Of a stretch of 64,000 nt of DNA, positions 47,098-59,908 are shown one piece after another. The translations under genes were made by a program, and so were the position numbers. Origin of the DNA: Linnemannia schmuckeri (taxonomy: Eukaryota; Mortierellomycota; Mortierellomycetes; Mortierellales; Mortierellaceae); assembly GCA_029449235.1 (NCBI GenBank), contig JANATG010000007.1, positions 1,612,001 to 1,676,000 of the forward strand, given 5' to 3'. Under the pieces are notes generated by a model. It did no database searches. It worked only from the letters and a program-made list of their open reading frames with translations, and was not told the DNA's origin. Each line of letters opens with the position of its first letter. Position 1 is the stretch's first letter.

Positions 47098-50000
47098 TCA
47101 TCCAGCAATCTTCCACAGCTTGAGGTTGCCATCCTTGCCGGCACTCGCACTCGCCAACACAAGAACATTCTCGCCATCCAGATGACTCGACGTGCAGGCC
47201 AGCGCCGTCACTGCCGCTCCTGGATGCGCCTGAGGTTCCGTCACAGGTCCTGTGCCTATAAACCGACCAGATCCAAACGCCCACGTCCAGATCTTCTCAT
47301 ACTCGCCATAGACGAGACGTGTCGGCTGTGTCGAAGCAACAGTGTTCGCTCCTCCTGCCGCGCCTCCATATGTCTTGACGAATGCACAGCTGCTGATCTT
47401 TTGCAATTGCTGAGTTGCCAATACGCGCCACTGGGCTGTCTGTGTTGTATCCCAAACACACACCTGGTCCTCCGACGCCGTCGCCAAATGGTGTCCCTGC
47501 ATCGACCAGTCTAGCGTCAGAATGTTTTTCTTGTGGGTCGTATCGATCGCGCGAGGTTGAGAGTTTGGATCGTTAATGTTGACCACATAGAGCGACTTGC
47601 CCAACGCAACTGCAATAATGTTGGGGTTCTGAGGGTGATAACGAACGGGTTTTGGTGAAAATACTTGTTTCTCCGACTAATTATTATCAAGGACAAGACT
47701 GAGGTTGTTAATGCCAAGAATCAGAGGTCATGTTACAATGACATTAAATGCTTCGCTTGCGGAAGGACACATACCATTTTGTTGATGACCCGTTCGCAGT
47801 CGCCGGTGATAAAGTTCCAAATGCGCAACTCGCCATCAAAGTCACAGGACACACAACGATTGCTTCCGATCATCGGACAAAAGTCCACCGCTGTCACCGT
47901 CATCTTGTGGCCCTTGAGGACACTAATCGATCTCGCCGTCATTGATGCTCCTTGTGCCAATGGTGTCAAGTCCCAGATCCGTACTGTGTTGTCCTGTGAT
48001 GTCGTTCCAAGGATAAGTCGGTCATCCGAACAAAATCGCGCGTTCGTCACTTGCCCTGTATGCCCCTCTGGTCCATCGATCGTACACTTGAGCTCCTTGG
48101 TGGCCACGGACCAAATCAACACCTTCTTATCTACTCCTGCACTCGCCAACCACTGCCCATCAGACGAGAACGCGCATGTGCTCACTTTTTGCCCATGACC
48201 AGCCATGTTTGCAAACAACTGCAGTTGCGAATCGTGAAGCGATGTTGTCTGCATGTCTATGGCATCAAAACAAAAAGGGCGATGCGAGTTTTTGTGTGAG
48301 TAGACCTTATTTTTTTCTCAAGGCACAATAGGACCAAGAGAGCGGGAACGAGAGCAAGAGTTGCGAAAAGAAATAAATATCAAAGGATGCCATACACCGC
48401 TTTATACTCTTCACAAACCTTCGTTCCTGATATTCAACAAGTTGACGTTCCCAAACGCATCAACACCCTCATCATCCATCTGAAGGCCATCGCTCTCGAT
48501 ATTCTCAAACTCCCCATTGTCCGTCAACAGGTTCTGGATCCTACCAATCTCATCCACGCCCCCAGAGTTCATCGTCATGTTCTCCAGTCCTGTTGAAACG
48601 GGCGAGATGATGGTTCCAGCGTTGCCACCTTGACTGCCTGCGGCACCTGCAAAGTCCTACGACGCATTAAAATAAGCTCGGCGTAAGATTTCTATGCAAA
48701 AAATATATGTGCAGCTCTCAAAATGCACCATATATCATCTTTCTCATACCATCTGCTGCCGAGACATCATAGAGGGCTGTCTCTGGAGTGCTTGCTGTTG
48801 ACGTCCCCACAACATTTGCTGCTTCTTTTGCGCCTCCTGCTGAGCATGCAATTGCTGTTGGGTCATGCGAGCGCGATTAGTGGGCGATCCGATGCTCATA
48901 GGTGTCCCAGGATGAGTGTTTCCGCCTGGCGATTGCATCGAATTAATTCTTTCCCGCATCGCTTGGTTGGTGGGTGAAGAAACATGCTGAAGATTTGAAT
49001 CCTGACCAGGCGTGGCACCAGGGATACCTGCTAATGCGTCAGTTGGTCCGTGCAGTCCATTTGGTACGCTGCTCTGAGGGATAGGGCTGTGGCCGGCCTT
49101 GATCTGGGAAGAGTCTTGTGGTGTTTGCGGTCCCGGAGTTCCTTGCTGCTGAAGGTACATCTGTTGCTGCTGCTGTTGCTGTTGCTGTTGTTGCTGTTGT
49201 TGTTGTTGTTGTTGTTGCTGCTGCTGCTGCAAGTGCATTTGTTGCATTTGCAACTGTTGTTGAAGTCGCTGTTGGCTGGCTTGCTGGTTGGCTTGCTGGA
49301 TTTGCTGAGCTTGTCGAGCCTGGAGTTGTGTTTGAGTCATCATAGCGGGTGACATTTGAGGGTTGCCAGGTGGTTGAATGGGCACTGCAGCTGCTGATCC
49401 AATAGTGGGACTCATTCCAGGCCGAACGGGAGAACCGGCCATCATGGGTCGAATGTGAGGGTTCATCCCACTCATGACTGCCATCTGCTGTTGCTGCTGG
49501 GCTCTTTGGATTTGCATCTGAGCCTGTAACTGTTGCTGTTGCTGGACTTGCTGAAGGTTGTGCTGTTGAATCTGCTGCTGATTCAGCTGTTGCTGCTGGG
49601 CTAACTGTTGCTGCTGCTGCTGTTGCTGCTGTTGCTGTAATTGTTGCTGCTGTTGCATTTGTTGCTGATGTTGCATCTGAGGGGTCATTTGTTGTCCTGG
49701 TGGCGGAGGGTGGAGCTGGTTCTGATGAACTGGTTGACCACCTTGCTGCTGCGCATGGAGCTGCTGCATGTGCGAGGCGTTGGGACTGGCAAATCCATTA
49801 GCAGGGGTGGTGCCCGGTGTGGCAGGCATCGCGAACTGACCAGGCGCATTTGCCACCACCGTTGCTTGTATAGCTGGAGATGCCATCTCTGCCACAGTAG
49901 GATCCGTTGATGGCTCCTTCTTTACCGCCTTTTTTCGCCTGTTCCCCTTTGTAGTTGTCTCAGGCACGGTAGCTGGCTGAGCGCTTGGTGTCGTCGGGGA

Positions 50001-53000
50001 TCCAACCATGTTGGGAGAATTTGTGTTGGCTGCCATCAATGCGCTGTTGTGCTGGAGAGGTGTAGCGTGTCCTGCTTGACCAATAACAGGAGAAAACGCG
50101 CCCACAGAGTTGTTACGAACACGCTTTCTATCCTGCGGCGAGTCCATCTGAGGGTCCATTCCGTTTGGGCCAGGTGAAGCATGATCGACTCCCTATTTGA
50201 TATACAGTGGTAAAAATGAGGTATGGTTGTTAGGTTTTAATTCTGAGACATGCAAGGGGGACAAAAAAAACTAAAATAGCATGCCGTGAGTTAATCTTAT
50301 ATTGGGACGCCTACAGTAATTCCGCCCGCTGCTCTAGCAGCAGCCATTTGTTGCATTTGTTGCTGGAGTTGCTGTGGTAGCTTTTGCTGTCGTTGTAAGA
50401 CAGCCTGCTGTTGCTGCTGATCCACAAGTTGCCCTGGTTGGTTTTGCTGCTGCTGGATTTGTTGATGCTGAAGATGCTGTTGCATCTGTTGCAACTGAAT
50501 CTGTTGTCCTTGTTGCTGCTGTTGTTGTTGGAGTTGGTGTAACTGCTGCAATTGTTGTTGCTGCTGCTGCTGTTGTTGTTGTTGTTGCTGCTGTTGCTGT
50601 TGGTGTTGCTGATTTTGCTGCTGTTGCTGTTGCTGTTGCTGAAGCATTTGCTGTTGCTGAATAAGTTGCTGTTGCTGTTGCTGCTGCTGCTGCTGCTTTA
50701 TCAGCATATTCTTGTGCGCCGGACTCATCATCACCCTAAGGACAATAAACAATGCAAAATACCACAATATGGCAAACAGGTTAGTATCCAGATCAAGCTC
50801 GATATTTTTTCCTAGACTCATCGCGGTATTCCAGACTTACGGTGGACGAATCGGTTGTCCTTGTGTAGGTTTCTGGCCCATCTAAACAAGAAGACAAAAA
50901 GCAGGATCCACGCATGAGTATTTTTTTTTTTTTCAACCCTCAAATTGATTTTATCTCTAAAACACCTGTTGCTTCGCTTACAGGATCCGTTGCCCCTGCT
51001 TGAGGTGTTGCCTGGGCGGAGGCAAACTGCGGAGATGCATTGACTGTTACTACTCCGGTCTGTTGTGGTTGCTGATGCTGAGGGTGCGGCGATTGCATGT
51101 GAACTGTGTGGGGAGACTGGATAGTATTGGATGTCATCCCTGGTGTCATACTTGGATGTTGGTTTGGAATCCCCATCTGCATCGGCTGACCCTGCTGACC
51201 TTGTTGTGCCTGCGCCTGCTGCGCCTGTTGTGCCTGAAGCTGCTGCTTCTGGTGGAGCTGAAGTTGGTGTTGCTGCTGTAAATGTTGCTGTTGCTGGAGA
51301 TGCTGTTGAAGTTGCTGCTGCTGTGATGCTGCTGGCTGGTGACCTGGAGCCAGCTGCTGCATTGGTCCCCTGAGCTGGAATGGAATTTGACCCTGTGGCC
51401 GAACCCACTGTCGAGCCAATGGATTAATCTAAGCATCCAAGCATGAAATCATTAGATCGCTATCGGATGCACCTGATGTAGGCTCCATTGGACGTAAAAG
51501 GTAAAATATTGCCACTCCCGAAGCAATTACCTCCATGTATGAGACGGCATCCTTGCTTGCTAAACTGCTTTGCTGAGGCTGGCTTGCATTCCAGCAATCC
51601 CAGAATACATTGAACCACTCGTAGAGAAATCCTTCTGGACTGTCGTAAGGTACTTTAACGTCTGGTCCGACCTGAGCCTCGGATGCGAATGCTGATGCTG
51701 CCGCCTGGAAGTTGCGCTTGACACAATAATCGTAAATATAGAGACTATTGACGAGTGAAGGCAAACACACAAACATACAAACAAAAACAGGGTCTGGGTT
51801 AATAAAGTAACATGATGTTTGGTGGAAAGCTCTGGCTGACTTTTTTTCTTTTTTTTGGTTTCCCTTGGAGAACAATGATCATTGAGAGCCCTCTTTGTGG
51901 ACAGAGGATATAATTGTGCTCAGACAAAGGGCAATTGATGGTCAGGTACCCTCCCTTCTTCCTTTTTCCACTTCTTTGTGGTCTAGCAACCCAGCAAGGC
52001 TTCCTGGCTGGCTTGCTGGTGGTCTTTCTTGGTCACTCCCAAGTCCGTTCCTGTCTTGGATCGACTCCCGAAAGGAGAAGCTCCGCTCCAACGTCCATGT
52101 AACAGTAAGGTGGGTGTTGTGCACCCCCTCCTGGGAAGTTTGTTAGACCATCTGCCCACCCTCACTCCCTTTTCCACAGAGTGGTTGTGACATCTCTGAT
52201 CATCCTGGCACCCACTGCCCGTGGTACAGAACACATGTTTGGATATGAATGAATAGTATCAAAAGGGCAAGTCTCCATATCGTCAACAGCATCCTGAAAG
52301 AGTCCTCCTGATTGAAAAAAAAGTCTCAGTTACCCAGACAGCCCAATGATACAGTAGCTATGTAACCGACAACCGAAACGACGCGCTCCACTTGGTTGTT
52401 TTACCCTTGTTGTTATTCTCGATTGCTGTCGTTGTTGGTTATTGCTAATGTTGTTGGACTGTTGTGGGTGATTCGTCGTTGTTGATTTCGAATGAGTTTT
52501 CTTCATCGTAAACCTGTGTGCGACCCACTTGGATTCCTCTGTTCTTATTATTACTATTGTTGTTGTAGATTCGATCGCCAAAAGGAAAACAATACAAAAA
52601 AAAGGAGTTCACGATCCCGCAGAGTCAAAATTCACCTCCACCCCTTTCCCCTTTTCATAAACGACAATTGCGTTACGCGCTCGACATTCGTAACTATTGC
52701 TTCAAGAAAAAGAAAAAAGCAAAAGAAAAAGAAAAAGAAAAACGAAGAAAAAAGGTGGACTGGCTTGGCTGACTCGGTGTAGTTTTGATTTGCCTTTCAG
52801 ACACCCTTATTGACACAAGGCGATTCCCAATTACTGTGACACGGGTCTGTCAAAGAGGGAAGTGTGAGAGACTAGAAGACGCATAAGGTGAAGAACAAGA
52901 AGAGAAAAAAAGGAAAAAGGAAGGGGAGGGAGGAAGAAAGAGGGAATAAAAAATATGCAGTGACGACCACCCGAGAGAGTGTATGCCGGTAAGAGAGAGT

Positions 53001-53126
53001 TGAGTGGTTGGGTGGTAGAAGTGGGTGCGTGAGTGCCAGTGTGAGTGCAAGTGTAAGTGTGAGGGCATACTTTATCATACGATCGCTGTCCCAGCTTCCT
53101 GGCTTCCGTTGCTGGGACTGTGCCAT
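47098..53126 (-). CDS. LEUNIG-like transcriptional corepressor (LisH, polyglutamine, WD40)
   Basis: Nine exons: 53126..53071, 51744..51531, 51428..50982, 50881..50841, 50735..50315, 50192..48750, 48656..48419, 48256..47775, 47676..47098; phases close to 3921 nt, 1306 aa. The 56-nt first exon (MAQSQQRKPGSWDSDRMI) joins across a 1326-nt intron to NLYIYDYCVKRNFQAAASAF, rebuilding a LisH/LUFS domain with GFLYEWFNVFWDCWNA. Several hundred residues of Gln-rich sequence follow, with runs of CAG/CAA. The C-terminal ~350 residues form WD40 repeats: GHGQKVSTCAFSSDG, ASAGVDKKVLIWSV, TTSQDNTVRIWDL, CDFDGELRIWNF, ATASEDQVCVWD and SAGKDGNLKLWKI. The order is that of plant LEUNIG and related Gro/Tup1-type corepressors. 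It probably works in the nucleus with DNA-bound partners; partners are unknown. The fungal relative Flo8/Som1 has the LisH part but is not known for WD40 repeats. Confidence 0.9.
49150..49240 (-). repeat. Polyglutamine (CAG/CAA) tract in the LEUNIG-like gene
   Basis: A run of roughly 25-30 Gln codons mixing CAG and CAA, inside exon 6. A second, longer Gln-rich zone occupies 50340-50700 in exon 5. Mixed codons suggest a tract kept for protein sequence rather than a young pure repeat, although CAA blocks occur. Confidence 0.9.
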
Positions 53127-53613
53127 GGAGGAGAGTGGGTGCGAAGACAGAATCCTGATTGGACGATGGTTGCAATCGAGACCTGTAGAAAGGGTTCGGG
53201 TTCAAAGAAAAGTCTCTTGCTATGATTGCAGTTGGTACTGATTGTTGACGAATTGCGCTTGTTGTATGAGTTTGACTGGGAGGTGTAAGAGAGTGAGAAC
53301 GAGACAAGATAGACAAGAGAAGAAGTCGGTAAAAGGGTAGGACGTGTATGAGAGTGAATGTGAGTGTGAGTATGTGGTGAGAGGTGTGGTGATACGACAG
53401 AAGGAGCAAACAAGGTTGAGTCGAAGTCGAGCTAAAAAGGAAGCAAAGGGAGAAGGAAAACAGAAGACTGGGAAGGATTAAAGGGAGTGAAGAACGAAGG
53501 GAAAAGGAGAGAGAGAGGAAGCGAAGGGAAAGAAGGAAAATGAAGCAAAGAAGGAAAGAGGGAAATGGGAAGGGGGAGGGGGAAACTGCGAAGAAGAGCA
53601 CAAATAAAAGAAA

Positions 53614-53644
<31 letters not shown>

Positions 53645-53744
53645 AAACGACCATGAAAAGAAAAAAAGGTAGTTGAAAATGACAAAAGAAAAGTGTATTA
53701 TTCCCTCTCTTTGTTCCCTCATTCCTCTGCTTTCTTCCCTCGAG

Positions 53745-53782
<38 letters not shown>

Positions 53783-56557
53783 CACTCTATTCTTTCGTTT
53801 GCAGTTACCTGTAATCACAGACAGGACTGGTGACAGTGATGAATGATGATGTTTGATATTTGATGTTTTATGTTTGGCGACAACCGATAATTGATAATTG
53901 ACAATTGGTAGACTGGCGGCTGGATCGAATTCCAGGCAACCATCCCACCTAGGGGTTGACAAGGGGAGGCAGGTAAGGAGAAGTGGGAGACAGAGAAAAA
54001 GGAATGAAAAAGAAAAAAGACGAAGGAAAAAAAAAAAAAAAGGAGGAAAGGAGGCAGACGAAAAGAATGAAGGCAACCTGCCACAAAGGAAATAATAATA
54101 TTAAAAAAAAAAAAAAAAAAAAAAAAGGGAAATCAAAACGGAAACGGAACTGGGAAAGAGGAATAACAACGACGACAAGGAGGTGGAGAAGGTGTGAGAA
54201 AATGATGAGTGAGTGATGGGTGATGGCTGACTGATGGGTAATGATAGAGAAATGAAACGAATGATCAGTGATAGGAAGTCTTTTGGTCTTACTTTGAGAT
54301 TGGCTCATTTTTTTTCTTCTTGTTGCACACACTCGCACACTTGCAAGGACAACAAGATATCGACACAGATAAAAAAAAATGCTCGGCAAGGAACAACGAA
54401 GGAACAAGTAACAATGGGCTGGCTCTTCTTGCACAAGGCACAGTGGGGGGGGGGAAACGCTTATCGACGGGAAGGTTGGGCGGCACTCGCTCTGTATTCA
54501 AATTTTTTTTGTCTTCTTCGATAGCTCGCTTGCTGACGACAGAAGGATCAGCATCAATCGATTCTTCTTCGGTTGCTATTATTGCCAAATGGACACATAG
54601 ACTGACACTCAATTAAAAGGAAGGATGGCAATGAAAGCAGGCTGCTGCAGCGATCTAATTGCCTATTCTCCTCCTCGTCATTTACATTCGTGTCGCCATC
54701 ACATATATACTGCATTCCTGCAATGATGTTGGTCCGAGTGAGTAAAAGAGCGCAGGGCCCCAGTCTAGGCGATTAAGAGCAGCAACGCCCGCTAGTCTAT
54801 CTCTATCGTTGGCAGAATGGGGCATGACTTAACCTGTAGGTCCTCATGCTTACAACACCTGATCATAAAGGAACGGAAAAAGACAGAGGAATGAAGATGT
54901 CGCACAAGCATCTAAGCCATAGTCAGATTCATTTTTGACGATCCGTCTCCTCCCCCGCTACTTGTTGCCTTGACATTTGCCTTTTCTCTTCCAACTACCC
55001 CCTTTCCTTTCCTCGTTGTTGTACGAGGCCGATTGGTGCAACGGTAAGGTATGGGCCGAGAGGCGATGCATTCAACATGCAACCCATGCAATATGCCTTC
55101 TTTTTATTCTGTCGTTGGTCGTTGGAAGGCACAGCCGTGCTCACTTTGTCTGGTTTATTTTTTGAGGTCAGAAGCATATCTTGCTGTAACGATTCATCTC
55201 TTTCGCAACCAGCCCCATCTCTGTCTCGAGAGAAAGCGATCTCGGCAATGAATAATCCATTCACGCCGCCAAGAGAAGAAAAAAGAACACTCGCGTGGCA
55301 AAGGTGGCGAATTGAATTGCAGTGTGTGGGATCGACAACTCAAAGAAGACAAACCATGGCTCAATGTCTGCGCAATTACCTTTACTTGTTCACAACGCGA
55401 CCTTGGCTGTACTGTGCCGGTTGTACGGTACATCTCATGTAGTGACGGACAAATATGCGGGGACGTGGGAGTATTGACATTGGACCGGTGTCCGTGTGAA
55501 AATGAAATATTTGCGGGAAATGACCACCGCCGTGATGTTGAAGATAAGAACTAAAGCGCGGATGAAATCTGTCTCGACGCGTCAGAATGGTATTGTAATC
55601 ATTCATCCAGAATCACGCTGCTCCCTCTCTCCCAAGTGCGCTCTCAATCCATTGCACCCCACTCAAACCCACCTTGCGCGACTCCCACAACATGTACGAG
55701 GTCGACATAGGCTAAAGGCGTCCTCATTTTCCCCACAAACCCAACTAGAGGGATTTGAGGCCATCCGGGTGAAATCTTTTGCGCCGGTTTACTTTGTAGT
55801 GAATTGTTAGAGGAGGAACCTTCGTCCCGTTCAACGTACAAATCAATTAGCGCTGTGCGCTCTATTTTCACCCCTATGCAAGGTAATTGGACCCAGGGGT
55901 ACTTTGACAAATGGGGACTGGGGACCAAACTCAAGCGTGAAAACAAAGAGAAAGAGAGATAGAAAGCGAGAGAGAGAAGGAAGGCCTAAACACACGGATA
56001 TCGATGTATCCCTTTTTTCTCATCGGCTCTACTTTTGGCGAAATGTACCTCCAATTGTTTGTTAGTCATGCAGGACGCTTACTCTGGGTAAACGACAGCC
56101 GGTCATCTCCACCAAACAAAGGCAACATTTTCAATGTTTTTTGCTATGGAAGCTCAATTCTCCGTGATCTTAACTCAAAAGAAAACGAGCGTTTAGACTT
56201 TTTTGAACTCTGAACGGAACTAAAGAACCTTTTCTTTGTTGCCCATCTGATTACTCTGTGGCAGACTTCAAGAGACTGGGAAAAGAGAAAAGAGTACATG
56301 GAATAGAACGATACAAGGCGGCGAACAACCCATCTCCTGGCTAAACTTGAAAAGAACAAATGGAATGCAACCAAGTCAACATATTCGAACGTGTATCACC
56401 AAACACCCTCCCCCCAACCACATAAAAGGACGAATGCGCAACCCTTCTTTCTTACTTTTTATTTCTCTTTTCTCGCTCGCCTCACTTTCCCTGTTCTCTC
56501 ACACTTTTTTCCCACAATCTTCCCACACACCCCTTTCACGCCGTCTTACACTCCACT
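53127..56557. other. Intergenic region between the LEUNIG-like gene and the M20 amidohydrolase
   Basis: About 3.4 kb between divergent starts. The part near the LEUNIG-like start is purine-rich on the plus strand (pyrimidine-rich leader on the coding strand). Four poly(A) runs lie at 53615-53641, 53749-53775, 54027-54041 and 54103-54126. No splice-supported gene or RNA was found; open frames are compositional. Confidence 0.6.
53615..53775. repeat. Two poly(A) runs (27 nt each)
   Basis: Runs at 53615-53641 and 53749-53775, about 110 nt apart on the plus strand, in the presumed upstream region of the LEUNIG-like gene. Two shorter runs follow at 54027-54041 and 54103-54126. Confidence 0.95.
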
Positions 56558-58559
56558 ATGACCAACACCGTTTCCTCCAGAGACCCCAAGATTGCCAACG
56601 ATGTCAAGCAAGCCATTGACAGCGAGACTGCCTCCCTCCGTGAAGTCAGCTTGCAGGTATGCAAAATCCAAGTCAATTTTCTTTTGTTTCGCATTCTTTC
56701 GTTCCCTTATCTTTTATCACCCCATCCTTTCATTAATGACCTCGTCTCACAACATTCTTTCTTGTGATCAATGATCCATGATCGACAAAGATTCACAGCA
56801 ATCCCGAGTTGGGCTACGAGGAGGTCTTTGCCCACAAGATCTTGACCGACTACATTGAGGAAAGAGGGTTCACCGTAACCCGCCATGCCTACGGCCTCAA
56901 GACCGCCTTTGTCGCCGAATACGTGTCGCCTGCTGCTAAGGCACTGATTGCTGATGGACACGGTGATAAGATCCGCACTATTGGTTTCATCAGCGAGGTA
57001 AGACTGAAAAATAAGGAAAATTTCTGGCGTCGCCTATTTTTTGAGGAAATTTCTTCAAAACACTCACATCATTCGTTTTTTTTTCCCGCGTTTTTTTCAA
57101 CCATGCTCCCTTTGGTGATTTTCACAAAATAAAACCATGCCGCTGTAGTTTGATGCTCTACCATTTGGCGTGGAAGGAAAAAATTCCTCCGGTGATGCAA
57201 AAGGGCACGCTTGCGGACATAATCTCATTGCAATTGGTAAAGGAACATCGAGTATTTGATTCTCATTTACTCAAGATTTTTTTCCAATTTTTGCCTTTTT
57301 TGCTCTTCGTATTTTTTTTACGTCTGAAACTTAAACTATTTTTCTTATTCTTTCTTGCATAGTCGGGTTGGCCTCCGCCTTGGGTACCAAGGTTGCTCTC
57401 GAGAAGAACAACCTCGTCGGACGCATCAAGTTGTTTGGTACCCCGGCCGAGGAGACGACTGGAGGCAAGATTGATATGATCAACAAGGGCGCGTTCAACG
57501 GATTGGATGCCTGCATGATGTCCCATCCTGCTCCTGGTGATGTCGTCTACTGCACCATCTTGTCGGTTGGTGGTATGACCGTTGAGTACTTTGGAAAGGC
57601 ATCCCACGCCTCTGCATCGCCTTGGGAAGGTAAGGAAGAGGGAATGAAGCTTTAGCTGCCTCAACCTTGCAATGCTTATTAAATTGTACACATTACTCAC
57701 TCTTCTGCATTACTATTCCATAATAACAACTAGGTGTCAACGCGCTGGATGCCATGGTCCACGCCTACAACGGACTCGCCCTTGTTCGTCAACAGACTGC
57801 TCCCACCAGCCGCATCCACTGCGTCATCACCAACGGAGGAGCTGCCGCCAACAGTAAGCAAACTCTTTGTTTTTGATACTCTTGCAACCGTTCTCAAATG
57901 ATAAGAGCTGATCAAGATGGACTGACGATTAATATGGATTGATCATCACCTGCTTACCATGTACTGTAGTTATCCCTGACTACGCTTCTGGAAAGATCAT
58001 GTATCGCGCCACCAGCGCCGATGATCACACCAAGGTCCGTGATGCCGTCATGAAGGTCGTCAACGCAGCTGCTGAGGCAACAGGATGCACTGTCAAGATT
58101 ACCAAGGAGATGGAGTACCAGGCCGTGCCCATCAACGAACATCTCGCCAGCAGATACGCATCCTACACTGCTGATCTCGGAGTCAAGTACCTTCCTCGCG
58201 CCGTCCAGGAGTCTCTCCCCTCTGGCTCGACCGACATGGGTAACGTCGCTCACGTCGTCCCCGGAATCCACCCTGTCTTCAACATTGTTGGTCTCAATGG
58301 CGAGATTGACCGCTCCATCTCAAATCATTCCTTCGGCTTCGTGGCACAAGCAAAGACCGAGGTCGCTCACGAGGCCAGTTTGCGCTCCGCCAAGGGCTTG
58401 GCTCTCACTGGCTTGGATGTCTTGATCGAGGATGGTTTCGCGGCGGCCATCAAGGACTCCTTCGAGAAGCAAGTTCTCAAGGGAGGTTCGGGATTGTCTT
58501 CTCTCGAGCAGAAGCTCAAGGCTATGACCGGTATCGGCGCAGGGTGTGGATGCCATTAA
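56558..58559 (+). CDS. M20-family amidohydrolase (PM20D2/ACY1L2-like)
   Basis: Six exons: 56558..56656, 56791..56997, 57149..57236, 57363..57629, 57734..57853, 57970..58559; 1371 nt, 456 aa. The family hydrolyses amide or dipeptide bonds with a two-metal centre. Visible motifs are REVSLQIHSNPELGYEE, ISEFDALPFG, GHACGHNLIAIVGLA, LFGTPAEETTGGK (catalytic Glu-Glu), MSHPAPGD, the dimerisation start GKASHASASPWEGVNALDA and the distal His in SISNHSFGF. Between FDALP and GHACGH sits an extra GVEGKNSSGDAK segment not usual in the family (normally DALPGIGHACGH). The C-terminus ends in a Cys/His cluster, GAGCGCH. No signal peptide is seen, so it is probably cytosolic. The 88-nt exon 3 restores the metal-binding core. 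Confidence 0.92.
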
Positions 58560-59043
58560 AGAGTTCGCAGAAAATACCCATGTCAATGCTAGTGCGAAAC
58601 AAAATAAAATATTGAACAACTTGAATTTTTTTTTCCGATTTACTTGCATACCATTGCATCTGAGTGCAGTTTGTTGATTTTTGGGTGCCGACTGCTGTCT
58701 CTCGCTCTCGGTGTGCCTGAGGAAGAATTATGCCTTTTTTTTCAGCAGTTCATTTTTTTTTCGTATGCAATTTTGTTTCTCCAGTGAAAAGCTCAAGGAA
58801 AACATTCGATAGTGAAAGGGGCTACATATCAAACTCTTCCAAGAGCCATCCACCAGTTGCAGTCCGGTCCACAACCTGGCTCTGTGCAACAATTGCCGCG
58901 CTTCTCCTCACAGCTTCAATGCTTTTTTTTTTTTTCTCTTTTTTTTTTTTTCTGATTTTGGATGACATTTTGTCATGTGACCTGTGACTGTGGGTGGCGC
59001 TTGTGAGAGATAACAATGATCAAGAAAAATTCTCTTCAAAAGA
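58560..59043. other. Spacer between the amidohydrolase gene and tRNA-Ile
   Basis: AT- and T-rich spacer; no gene seen. Confidence 0.5.
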
Positions 59044-59116
59044 GCTCGCTTAGCTTAGTCGGTAGAGCGTTGTGCTAATAACGCAAAGGCCGCAGGTTCG
59101 ATCCCTGCAGTGAGCA
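59044..59116 (+). tRNA. tRNA-Ile (anticodon AAU)
   Basis: A complete intronless cloverleaf. The acceptor stem GCTCGCT pairs with AGTGAGC (one G-U pair), the D-arm is GCTTAGTCGGTAGAGC, the anticodon stem TTGTG/CGCAA encloses the loop CTAATAA with anticodon AAT, and the T-arm is GCAGG-TTCGATC-CCTGC. A is the discriminator base and CCA is not encoded, as in eukaryotes. A34 would be edited to inosine. Box A (TAGCTTAGTCGG) and box B (GGTTCGATCC) are intact. Confidence 0.95.
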
Positions 59117-59908
59117 TTCTATACCTTTATTTTGCTACATGCAGCAGTCCTTGATGGCTTCCTTTTTTGCTGGTTTGAACATATATTTTAAAGTCTCCTG
59201 TCAGCGACGCGTCTGCTTGCCTTATTTTCTTTTTGCGGAACGCCTCTGCGAATGCGAAACATCCACAGTATATTAAAAATGGATGAAAAAGAAGCCGAGA
59301 TGATTATCAATGATGGTTTGCCCTAATAAGGCATCCAGTGGTGAAGTGACAAAGTGCGTGTCGCGACGCCGCTGTTGTAAAAAAAACCTGTTGTGAATTC
59401 ATTCGTTTCTTTTGCCAAAAGAGAAGAGAGAACGAAGGCAGGGACACAAGACCGTGCATGAATAAGAAAGACAAACACTCCGATCTTTATTATTACTATT
59501 TGTATGTGGAGCAAACAAAGGAGCCGAGCGTGAGTGGCGAACCGAGGGGGCTTTTTCGTGTGTCCTAAGCGTAATTAAGGAAAGAAAGAAAGTAGAAAGA
59601 AAGTAAAGAGACCATTTGTCAACAGCTTTCTGATTCCTCTTGCCGGCGTTGTTTTGGTGTTTGCTCACTCCTTTGTGAGTGTTCGTACAACGAGCACCTT
59701 GCTGTTCTCTTTCTTGTTCTCCTTCTTTCTCGGGTGTATCTGTTTCTTATTTATTCACACGCGGGTCCCCTACTTTTTTTCCTCTTTCTTTCTCCTCCAC
59801 CAAACTTCCCACACTTCTTTCTCCTCTTCCTCCAACGGACTCATTCATCTCCGCCAAAACCCTTCAGTCACCCCATTCATTCCCAACAAGGAATCGTACT
59901 TTTTTCCC
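59117..59908. other. Spacer upstream of the first GMC oxidoreductase gene
   Basis: No gene seen. The final ~200 nt are pyrimidine-rich and probably the promoter and leader of the downstream gene. Confidence 0.5.

Noticed and set aside
49100..50700. Long plus-strand open frames of Leu or Val/Ala runs
   Set aside because: Antisense shadows of the CAG/CAA glutamine tracts in the LEUNIG-like gene.
55030..55095. D-arm-like ATTGGTGCAACGGTAAGG on the plus strand
   Set aside because: No matching acceptor stem or T-arm nearby.
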